Shown: one piece after another, positions 5,887 through 12,353 of the stretch
Layout: every line of letters begins with the position of its first letter
How positions within the stretch are numbered: the stretch's first letter is position 1
The notes under the pieces: model-generated
Told to the model about the DNA's origin: nothing
The model's input: only the letters and a program-made list of their open reading frames with translations
Database searches by the model: none
Origin: Bacillota bacterium
GTDB taxonomy: Bacteria > Bacillota > UBA4882 > UBA8346
Reading direction: 5' to 3'
NCBI GenBank assembly: GCA_028282485.1
Contig: JANQHU010000335.1
Span: 1 to 12,353, forward strand
DNA: 12,353 nt
Made by a program: the position numbers and the translations under genes

Positions 5887-7401
5887 ATGTACTTAAAAAG
5901 AACTTTAATTTTAGCCACAATTGGGTTGATAGTTTCGCAGATAGGGTTAGCACTAGAGCGGCCCCAATCACAAATAGGCTCTAATAAAGTACTCCTCTCA
6001 CAAGTATCCGTTAAAAAAACAGGTAATAATAAACAATCCACTAAAGAAAAGGTTTTTCTAGCCAAAACAACTACTCCGGCCACTGACCAAAGCAAAGCAG
6101 ACAAGCCCAAAGTTCCGGTATTAACCTTAGCCCAAGCGGCCAAGGAAGCCTTAGCTACAGATTTGAACTTAGAAAAGACTAAACAAGAATTAGCAGTAGC
6201 TAGTAGTAATTTAGGGATTAGTAAAAGGCTGGTTACCATAAATGGCGAAGTAAATTATAGCAAAACTACGACATCCGCTCCAATGGATTCAATTAATAGC
6301 GCGGAAAGCAGTATAAGTAGTGAAGTAGTTTTCGATTCTGGTGGCAAATGGTCCTTATCTCTAAGTAGAGATATTGTTAAGAAATCAAATGATTATAGTT
6401 TTAATCTATACCCATTTAATAAGCAAAAAACGCTTACCGTTTTAAATCATGAAATACAATATTACAATCAACTATTAAATTACAAAATTGCACGTATTAG
6501 TTTAATTGTAAAAGTTCGAAATGCCTATGCTGAGGCGCTTCAGAAGAAAGCGTTCTATGATTTGGCTTTAGAAAATTTAAATTTGACTAAGAAACATCTC
6601 CAGCATACTCAATTCTTATTTAAAGCCGGAAAAGTAGCTCGGTTAAGTCTGTTGGAGTCTGAGCAAGAGATTAAAGCGGCGGAGACGGACTTAGTTAAAG
6701 CAGCTTTAGATAAAGATGCAGCTTTCCTTTCTTTAGGCTTAATAATGGGCCGTAATCAAGCCTTAGAAAATATTAAATTAGAGGAAGATGCTTTAAGTTG
6801 GGCCACTACTAAAGAGATTGATATTAAGGCTACGGTAGATGAATTGTTGAAGAGTTCCCCGGAGCTAAGAGTAGCTAAACTTAATTTGCAACTAAAAAAA
6901 ACCCAATTACGCCAAGAAAAATATTGCCATTTAGCTAATTTAGAATTAGAAGCTTCGTTATCACAACCGGATAATAGTATAGCTGCCGGATATAAAAGTC
7001 AAATGACTTATTCCATGGGGATTAGCGGTTCTTTAGATGATTTATTCTTAAAAAAGATTAGTAATGCTAAAAAAGAAACTACTGCTACGGGGTTAGCTTT
7101 AAAAGAATTAGTTAAGAACCATCAATTAAATGCCCTTGATCTTTTCAGAAAATGGCGAACCGCAGAGTTATTAATGGTGCCTATGAAAGATTCGGTAACT
7201 ATTAGTAAGGAAAAACTACGCATTGCTTCTATCAAATACAATAATGGCATGATTGCCGGTTCGGATGTAATTAAAGAACGCCAGGCTTTAAATAGTAGGG
7301 AGAAAGCTTATTGGCAATCCTGGTTAAATCTCCAAAAAACTCGCGAAGAATTTTTTCGGGTCTGTTGGGGTGCCCCGATAAAAAGAGCAATTTCCATGTG
7401 A
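5887..7401 (+). CDS. TolC-like outer membrane efflux channel (504 aa)
   Basis: This is an outer membrane factor family protein, the exit duct of a type I secretion or efflux system, working as a trimer. A signal peptide (about 1-22) is followed by a low-complexity Lys/Thr/Ser/Gln-rich stretch (about 23-75), which is unusual. The mature domain begins at LTLAQAAKEALATDLNLEKT, the usual first helix of the family. Two long helical repeats end in family-like segments, FKAGKVARLSLLESEQEI near 250 and YNNGMIAGSDVIKERQALN near 455. Beta segments between them (ASLSQPDN..., SMGISGSLDD) match the barrel strands. The ATG at 5887 has GGGGGT about eight bases upstream. The C39 exporter gene follows after 28 bases and HlyD after that, so it is the outer membrane part of the peptide secretion line. 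Its presence shows that the host has an outer membrane. Confidence 0.9.
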   Translation: MYLKRTLILATIGLIVSQIGLALERPQSQIGSNKVLLSQVSVKKTGNNKQSTKEKVFLAKTTTPATDQSKADKPKVPVLTLAQAAKEALATDLNLEKTKQELAVASSNLGISKRLVTINGEVNYSKTTTSAPMDSINSAESSISSEVVFDSGGKWSLSLSRDIVKKSNDYSFNLYPFNKQKTLTVLNHEIQYYNQLLNYKIARISLIVKVRNAYAEALQKKAFYDLALENLNLTKKHLQHTQFLFKAGKVARLSLLESEQEIKAAETDLVKAALDKDAAFLSLGLIMGRNQALENIKLEEDALSWATTKEIDIKATVDELLKSSPELRVAKLNLQLKKTQLRQEKYCHLANLELEASLSQPDNSIAAGYKSQMTYSMGISGSLDDLFLKKISNAKKETTATGLALKELVKNHQLNALDLFRKWRTAELLMVPMKDSVTISKEKLRIASIKYNNGMIAGSDVIKERQALNSREKAYWQSWLNLQKTREEFFRVCWGAPIKRAISM

Positions 7402-7429
7402 TGATTACCATAACCGGGAGGTCTTATAT

Positions 7430-9604
7430 ATGAACTTATTCAAAAAATACATTTGTATCAAACAACATGATATTACTGACTGTGCCGCGGCTTGTTTGGC
7501 CACGGTCTGCAAACAATATGGGCTGAAGATTCCCATTGCCAAAATACGAGAAATTGCCGGGACGGATAAACAAGGAACCAATGCTTATGGGATTATTAAA
7601 GCGGCAGAAAGTTTGGGGTTAACCGCCAAAGGGGTTAAAGGCGATCCGGAAAGTTTTTTTAGTAAATTTCCGTTACCAGCGATTGCTCATGTAGTTATTG
7701 ATAATTCTCTCTTACATTATGTCGTTATTCATAGTATCAAAAAAAATGAAGTTATCGTAGCCGATCCCGGCCAGGGGCTGGTGACATATACTCCGGAAAA
7801 ATTTTTTCAGATCTGGAGTGGGGTTTTAATTCTGATGGTTCCTAATACTAAATTTGAAAAAGGAGATGAGACTAAGGGGCTTTTTGCGCGGTTTTTCAAT
7901 CTATTACTTCCGCAAAAACGTTTAATTGTTAATATTTTTATGGCCTCTTTGGTAGTTACGTTGTTAGGTATTTTAGGCTCTTTTTATTTCAAATTTATGT
8001 TAGATGATATTCTACCCTATGGCCTCAATAAAACTTTACATATCGTCTCCATTGGAATTATTCTTTTAAACCTATTTAAATATCTACTTTCGGCGTTTCG
8101 TTCCCATCTTTTGTTGTATTTAAGCCAACGTTTGGATATTCCCTTAATTTTAGGTTATTACCAACATGTTTTAGACCTGCCGATGAATTTTTTTGGGACC
8201 CGAAAAGTAGGAGAGATTATCTCTCGCTTTATGGATGCTTCCAAGATTCGAGAAGCTATCTCGGGAACCACATTAACGATGATGATTGATACCTTAATGG
8301 CCGTGGTAGGCGGAATCATTCTCTATATGCAAAATGCCACTCTCTTCGGGATAACTTTACTGATAGCCTTGACCTACGGGGTCACCGTCTTTATCTTTAA
8401 TAAACCTTTACGAGATGTAAACCGGGCCCAGATGGAAGATAATTCGCAGTTAGTCTCCTATATGGTTGAATCTTTAAACGGGATTGAGACTATTAAAGCC
8501 TATAACGCCGAACGTCGGGCTAGTTTAGAGACAGAAGATCGTTTTGTCAAACTCTTACGGAGTATTTTTAAAGGGGGCTGGCTTACTAATATCGAGGGAA
8601 CTATTACTGCTTTTTTGGCTACTGTCGGGGGAATTATTATCCTCTGGGTGGGGGGCGTTAATGTAATTAAAGGCGATATGACCATTGGGCAACTATTAAC
8701 TTTCAATGCTTTATTAGCTTACTTCTTAGAGCCTATTAAAAACTTAATTAACTTACAACCCATGCTCCAGACTGCCATTGTAGCTTCCGATCGTTTAGGG
8801 GAAATCTTGGATTTAGAGTTAGAAAAAACACCTCATGAGGAGAAAAAATTAAAACCTAATTCCCTTCAAGGCATAATTGATTTTAAGGCAGTAGATTTTC
8901 GCTATGGGACCCGGGAGTTAGTCTTGAAAAATATTAACTTTAGTATTGCCCCTGGCGAAAAAATTGCTTTAGTGGGTGAAAGCGGTTCCGGAAAGACTAC
9001 CCTGGTCAAATTATTAATGAACTTCTATGGGGCGGAGAAAGGCGAGGTGCTGATTAATGGTTTTAACGTCAAAGATATCAATTTAGAAATTTTACGGGAA
9101 CGAATCGCCTATATCTCACAAGACATCTTTTTATTTAGCGGAACTATTGAAGAAAATTTACGGCTAGCCAATCCGGAGGCTACTACTGAAGAACTTATTA
9201 ACGCGGCGAAGATGGCCAAAGCCCATGATTTTATTAATGAAATGCCTTTGCGATATAACACCAGGTTGGAAGAAGGGGGCTCAAATTTATCAGGCGGCCA
9301 AAAACAACGTTTAGCTATTGCCAGAGCCGTCTTAAAAAAACCGGATATTCTAATTATGGACGAAGCTACCAGTAACTTGGATTCTATCTCAGAAAAAGCC
9401 ATTGAACGAACTATTAATGAATTTAGTGCCGGAATTACCACTTTTATTATTGCCCATCGCCTGAGTACCATTATGCGCTGTCACCGAATTATGGTTATGG
9501 AAAAAGGGGCCATTGTGGAAACCGGCAGCCATCAGCAATTAATGCAGTTAGGTGGCAAGTATTTTGAGTTATGGCGGGAACAGCTCCCGGAACATCATTT
9601 TTAA
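7430..9604 (+). CDS. Peptidase-containing ABC transporter, double-glycine leader exporter (724 aa)
   Basis: This inner membrane protein cuts double-glycine leaders and exports the mature peptide using ATP. The N-terminal C39 peptidase (about 1-138) has Gln12, Cys18 in QHDITDCAAACLA, His96 in LLHYVVI and Asp112 in ADPG, the complete catalytic set. The membrane domain (about 155-455) has six likely helices. The ATPase domain (about 480-720) has Walker A GESGSGKT (516-523), Q-loop Gln564, signature LSGGQ (620-624), Walker B ILIMDE (640-645) and switch His676. The length is normal for the family (LagD, ComA and CvaB relatives). The ATG at 7430 has GGGAGGT eight bases upstream. It lies between the TolC-like and HlyD-like genes. 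Its substrates are presumably the two leader peptides at 212-436 and 582-698, the only double-glycine peptides I found here. Confidence 0.95.
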   Translation: MNLFKKYICIKQHDITDCAAACLATVCKQYGLKIPIAKIREIAGTDKQGTNAYGIIKAAESLGLTAKGVKGDPESFFSKFPLPAIAHVVIDNSLLHYVVIHSIKKNEVIVADPGQGLVTYTPEKFFQIWSGVLILMVPNTKFEKGDETKGLFARFFNLLLPQKRLIVNIFMASLVVTLLGILGSFYFKFMLDDILPYGLNKTLHIVSIGIILLNLFKYLLSAFRSHLLLYLSQRLDIPLILGYYQHVLDLPMNFFGTRKVGEIISRFMDASKIREAISGTTLTMMIDTLMAVVGGIILYMQNATLFGITLLIALTYGVTVFIFNKPLRDVNRAQMEDNSQLVSYMVESLNGIETIKAYNAERRASLETEDRFVKLLRSIFKGGWLTNIEGTITAFLATVGGIIILWVGGVNVIKGDMTIGQLLTFNALLAYFLEPIKNLINLQPMLQTAIVASDRLGEILDLELEKTPHEEKKLKPNSLQGIIDFKAVDFRYGTRELVLKNINFSIAPGEKIALVGESGSGKTTLVKLLMNFYGAEKGEVLINGFNVKDINLEILRERIAYISQDIFLFSGTIEENLRLANPEATTEELINAAKMAKAHDFINEMPLRYNTRLEEGGSNLSGGQKQRLAIARAVLKKPDILIMDEATSNLDSISEKAIERTINEFSAGITTFIIAHRLSTIMRCHRIMVMEKGAIVETGSHQQLMQLGGKYFELWREQLPEHHF

Positions 9605-9651
9605 ATAATACTAGTTTGAAAATAGCAACCTTAATAGCGAGGGAGAAGAAC

Positions 9652-10824
9652 ATGCGAGGAATTATTCAAGAATTCAAAGATATTACCAATAGCCGAGAAT
9701 TATTAGAAGCTAGACCCAGCCCCTTTCTGACTATTTTTATCTATCTAATGGTAGGCCTGATCCTAGCTATCGTGATTTGGGCTTATTTAGGCGAGATGGA
9801 TATTCCGGTAAAAGCCACCGGGGTAGTTCGCCCCAGTCAGAAAATTAGTACTATTCGCAATAAAGTAGCTGGTAAGATTAATGACATTTATTATGAAGAA
9901 GGCCAACGGATCGAACAAGGCAAAGTTCTCTATTGGGTCGAAACTGATAGTTTTGAAGTAGAAAAAAATGCTTTAGTGCAAGAAAAAATCAAGTTACAAG
10001 CTGCTTATGATGATTGGTTGGTCTTGAAAGAATGTATTGAAAAAGAAATTAGTATTGCAGAAAGCAAAACCCTTTTTTCAAAAGTCAATAACGAGTATCA
10101 CTACCGTTATTTAGACTATTTATCCAATATCAATAAGCTAACAGCAGATATGCAACAAAAAGAAAAATTTTACCGGACTTTAATTAATTTAGATCGCACT
10201 GGTTCAGTATCCCGGGATAATTTGAATACCGCCAAAAATAATTATCAAAATGCTAAAACCGATTTAGAGATTTACACTAACAAATTTTTATTAGAAGTCC
10301 AGAGCAATATCTCTAACACCGAAAAAAATTTAATTGAGCTGAAAAAACGCTTAAAAAATGTGCATTTAAATATTAAAGATGCGGTTGTGCGAGCCCCCAT
10401 TAGTGGAATTGTGAACGTGATTACTCCGGTAAACAAAGGAGATTTACTGCAAAGTGGGACAAAAATGCTAACTATTGTCCCGGAAGGAAATGAGTATTAC
10501 CGGATTCAAATAGTTATTCCTAATGCAGATATTGCCAATGTAAAGGTCGGCCAGGAGGTGAAATACCATTTTGCCGCCCTACCCCATCGTGAGTATGGGG
10601 AGCTTACCGGAAAGATAAAAAATATCGGTATTGATGCTAAATCTAACGAAAAACAAAATACTAGTTTTTATCTAGTAGAAGCAACGGTGGAAAATAAGCC
10701 CTTATATAATCAAAAAGGGGAACAGGCTTGGGTTAAAGTCGGGATGCAATGCAAGGCCCGAATTATTACCAAGTCGAAAAAAATTCTTTTCTTTTTACTA
10801 GAGAAGATTAATTTGATAGATTAA
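9652..10824 (+). CDS. HlyD-family secretion adaptor (390 aa)
   Basis: This is a periplasmic adaptor that joins the C39 ABC exporter to the TolC-like channel. It has a short cytoplasmic N-terminus, one membrane helix (about 25-46), and the first half of a lipoyl-like domain (51-98, with KATGVVRPSQK and YYEEGQRIEQGKVLYWVE). A long coiled-coil hairpin follows (about 100-245), then the second lipoyl half VRAPISGIVNVITPVNKGD (247-264) and a beta-barrel plus proximal domain ending WVKVGMQCKARIITKSKK. The start is the ATG at 9652, preceded by GAGGGAG six bases upstream. An in-frame start at 9571 would overlap the transporter gene and place extra residues before the typical N-terminus. The gap to the transporter stop is 47 bases. 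Length and layout match bacteriocin-type adaptors (LcnD or MesE kind), fitting export of leader peptides. Confidence 0.92.
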   Translation: MRGIIQEFKDITNSRELLEARPSPFLTIFIYLMVGLILAIVIWAYLGEMDIPVKATGVVRPSQKISTIRNKVAGKINDIYYEEGQRIEQGKVLYWVETDSFEVEKNALVQEKIKLQAAYDDWLVLKECIEKEISIAESKTLFSKVNNEYHYRYLDYLSNINKLTADMQQKEKFYRTLINLDRTGSVSRDNLNTAKNNYQNAKTDLEIYTNKFLLEVQSNISNTEKNLIELKKRLKNVHLNIKDAVVRAPISGIVNVITPVNKGDLLQSGTKMLTIVPEGNEYYRIQIVIPNADIANVKVGQEVKYHFAALPHREYGELTGKIKNIGIDAKSNEKQNTSFYLVEATVENKPLYNQKGEQAWVKVGMQCKARIITKSKKILFFLLEKINLID

Positions 10825-10860
10825 ATATGTTTTAAAAAAATTTAAGGAGTGGTAAAGAGT

Positions 10861-11022
10861 ATGGGGATGGAGTTAATTGTTCTTTTAATTATTGTAATGG
10901 TCTTTTTTATTTCAGTTTCCGCAATTTTAAAACGGTTTAAGCGGTGCCCTTCAGATCGTATTTTGGTTGTCTATGGTAAATTAGTAAAAAATAAAAATAT
11001 CTGCTATTTCTATGGAGGATGA
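10861..11022 (+). pseudogene. 53-aa open frame resembling a truncated flotillin (SPFH) N-terminus
   Basis: The frame encodes a membrane helix (about 4-22) followed by KRFKRCPSDRILVVYGKLVK and a short tail ending YFYGG-stop. The helix plus RCPSDRILVVYGK and a following Cys-x-x-x-GG resemble the start of flotillin/SPFH proteins, which normally continue for over 400 residues. Here the frame ends right where the SPFH domain would begin. AAGGAG about 12 bases upstream of the ATG would allow translation, and the final GGAGGATGA doubles as the ribosome binding site of the next gene. Either it is the remnant of a flotillin gene, or the N-terminal piece has been kept as a small membrane protein of the secretion operon. 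The homology call is from memory of the family pattern. Confidence 0.5.
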
Positions 11023-11028
11023 TTTATA

Positions 11029-11634
11029 GTGAAAAAAATATTTTTAGGATTATTAATGGCTCAAATTATGACCTTATTATTTAATAATGTTGCTTTAGGT
11101 ATGGATTTTACAGTAAAATCCGGCTTTTTACCGGCCAATACCTACGAAGGGCGAAAAGTAATTGGGAATTATATTTATGTTTTTAATTATGATTATAAAC
11201 CTAGTTTTTTAATTGGGGGTGAATTAACACAGGAGCTTTCGGAGCAATTAGCTTTAGGGATGGGCGCGGACTATTGGTTTTCTTCCAATAGTAAAAAAAT
11301 TTCAATTAATAATAATGATGTAAGAATAGGGACACTTCCGGTCTATGGTGTAGTTAGGTATGCAATTCCTATCACTGATGAAGTGAAGTATTTTGGTAGT
11401 TTAAAAATTGGTTATAGTTTATTTTTTCCATGTGATTCATTAAAAGAGGTATTTGATATTCAGGGAGGTGTTTTTTATAGTGTGGGAATAGGCTTATTAT
11501 ATCAAAAAAAATTTTTTACGGAGATCGCTTATTTGGCAAGTAAAGGACAGTTAATATCCAAAATTAATGGTTTATCTTTTAATACTGAACTATCAGGAAT
11601 AAGCCTTTCAATTGGCATGAATTTAAGTTTATAA
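11029..11634 (+). CDS. Small outer-membrane beta-barrel candidate (201 aa)
   Basis: The protein begins with a signal peptide (about 1-24, MKKIFLGLLMAQIM then a hydrophobic core, cut near VALG). The rest alternates polar and hydrophobic residues in strands separated by short turns: GGELTQELSEQLALGMGADYWF, LPVYGVVRYAI, YFGSLKIGYSLFF, FYSVGIGLLYQ, GISLSIGMNLSL. This is the pattern of small 8-strand outer membrane barrels (OmpX/OmpW-like or porin-family proteins), and the C-terminal strand is typical. The start is a GTG at 11029, with GGAGG ten bases upstream inside the end of the preceding 53-aa frame. It follows the secretion genes and may affect surface access or resistance to the exported peptide; that is speculation. 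Confidence 0.65.
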   Translation: MKKIFLGLLMAQIMTLLFNNVALGMDFTVKSGFLPANTYEGRKVIGNYIYVFNYDYKPSFLIGGELTQELSEQLALGMGADYWFSSNSKKISINNNDVRIGTLPVYGVVRYAIPITDEVKYFGSLKIGYSLFFPCDSLKEVFDIQGGVFYSVGIGLLYQKKFFTEIAYLASKGQLISKINGLSFNTELSGISLSIGMNLSL

Positions 11635-11687
11635 ATTTTAACTATCAAACAAATTTGGTTAAATATTGATTAGAGAGGATGACTGAA

Positions 11688-12353
11688 ATGTCGAAATTAT
11701 TTAAATTAAAGAAATTTTATCGGGCCTTAATGCTTGTAGGAGTAATATTTTTATTAGCTACTAACTTTACTTTTGCTAAACAAATTAATTTCTTAAAAAA
11801 AGACAAGCTTTCCAGAAGTAAATATCAAAGCGTATTATTTGGGAGGTTGAAGTTTACTACTAAAGTTGAAAATTTCGATCCCCTACCGACTAAGTTTCGT
11901 TTAACAATGAGGGAACTGAGTAATTCCAAAAAGGTTGTCTATGCCATACCAATTAAATTAAAGAGTAATAAAATAGCTGATGTCGAAGATCTTAGAGGTT
12001 ATGAAGTCTGGTTTGCCCTGGAAGCGGTACCAGGTAAATATGAATTTGAAAAATTAGAATATTGTTTTCGGCGTTTTGAAGTTGGAAAACTAAATACCCA
12101 CTTATCTAATTTTGAGTTGAAGAGACGGAAGTCTTATATTGAAAAAATTTCAATTGGTTTCAATAAAGGTTTTGTGGTTAATGTGAAAAAAGAAGGCTTA
12201 ATTTATTTAGGGCACATACAGTTGCATATATCAGAAGTTGAATTATTAGCAGGAAATCGTGTTACTTATCAAGGAGAGAGTAGTATTGACGTAAAAAAAG
12301 TGTTAGTTGATCTAGATATTCTGGAAGAACGAAAACCAAATATTTACAAAGAA
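11688..12353 (+). CDS. Secreted protein of unknown function, 3' end missing
   Basis: The ATG at 11688 is preceded by GAGAGGAT and the frame stays open for 222 codons to the window edge, so the end is outside. Residues 1-30 are a signal peptide (basic start, hydrophobic core LMLVGVIFLLATNFTFA). The mature part looks beta-rich, with a repeated strand pattern: VLFGRLKF, YEVWFALEAVPGKYEFEKLEY, and VKKEGLIYLGHIQLHISEVE. The PGKYEF and GLIYLGHI motifs resemble immunoglobulin-like or carboxypeptidase-regulatory-type secreted domains, but I cannot name a family. No lipobox was seen. It lies 53 bases after the beta-barrel gene on the same strand and may belong to the same surface-protein group. Confidence 0.75.
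   Translation, partial: MSKLFKLKKFYRALMLVGVIFLLATNFTFAKQINFLKKDKLSRSKYQSVLFGRLKFTTKVENFDPLPTKFRLTMRELSNSKKVVYAIPIKLKSNKIADVEDLRGYEVWFALEAVPGKYEFEKLEYCFRRFEVGKLNTHLSNFELKRRKSYIEKISIGFNKGFVVNVKKEGLIYLGHIQLHISEVELLAGNRVTYQGESSIDVKKVLVDLDILEERKPNIYKE

Noticed and set aside
5760..6239. 159-aa minus-strand open frame spanning the end of the regulator and the start of the TolC-like gene
   Set aside because: It crosses two well-supported genes and an intergenic gap antisense, and its hydrophobic stretches mirror their codon use; no family recognised.
8500..9471. Minus-strand open frames opposite the ABC transporter
   Set aside because: Antisense shadows of a gene with complete catalytic motifs.
1..12353. 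tRNA, rRNA, integrase or transposase genes
   Set aside because: None was recognised on either strand, so there is no direct sign of a mobile element.

Overview
The window is AT-rich and uses strong GGAGG-type ribosome binding sites. It carries genes for both an inner-membrane/periplasm-spanning exporter and an outer membrane (a TolC-like channel, a HlyD-like adaptor and a small beta-barrel protein with a signal peptide). That combination suggests a low-GC bacterium with two membranes, such as a diderm Firmicute (Halanaerobiia or Negativicutes type). The exact lineage cannot be fixed from sequence reading alone.

Left block, minus strand (about 150-4738). Read in the direction of transcription, it starts with a 268-aa protein of unknown family. 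Next comes a 166-aa protein with an HxxxCxxC zinc-finger of the anti-sigma type, and then a 793-aa fusion of a Lon-type Ser/Lys protease domain, one membrane helix and a pectate-lyase-like parallel beta-helix. A rho-independent terminator follows at 873-913. Beyond it lie two small genes for precursor peptides with almost identical 18-residue double-glycine leaders (582-698 and 212-436). Each is preceded by a near-perfect copy of a 71-bp element with dyad symmetry (752-822 and 508-578). A hairpin at 155-188 ends the block.

Centre (4739-5032). This is a divergent control region with two palindromes and weak promoter candidates.

Right block, plus strand (5033-12353, probably one operon at least as far as HlyD). 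It encodes a regulator with an AcoR-like GAF domain and a LuxR-type helix-turn-helix, a TolC-like outer membrane channel, a peptidase-containing ABC transporter (C39 peptidase, membrane domain, ATPase) and a HlyD-like adaptor. These are followed by a 53-aa fragment resembling a flotillin N-terminus, a small outer-membrane beta-barrel candidate, and a secreted protein that runs off the end.

How it fits together (inference). The C39 ABC transporter, HlyD adaptor and TolC channel form a complete type I secretion line that trims double-glycine leaders. The two leader peptides at the left end are its obvious substrates, one bacteriocin-like and one short and pheromone-like. The duplicated 71-bp element probably controls both peptides together, and the GAF-LuxR protein is the nearest candidate regulator. 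The Lon/beta-helix operon between exporter and peptides has no assigned role and is the least conventional part of the window.
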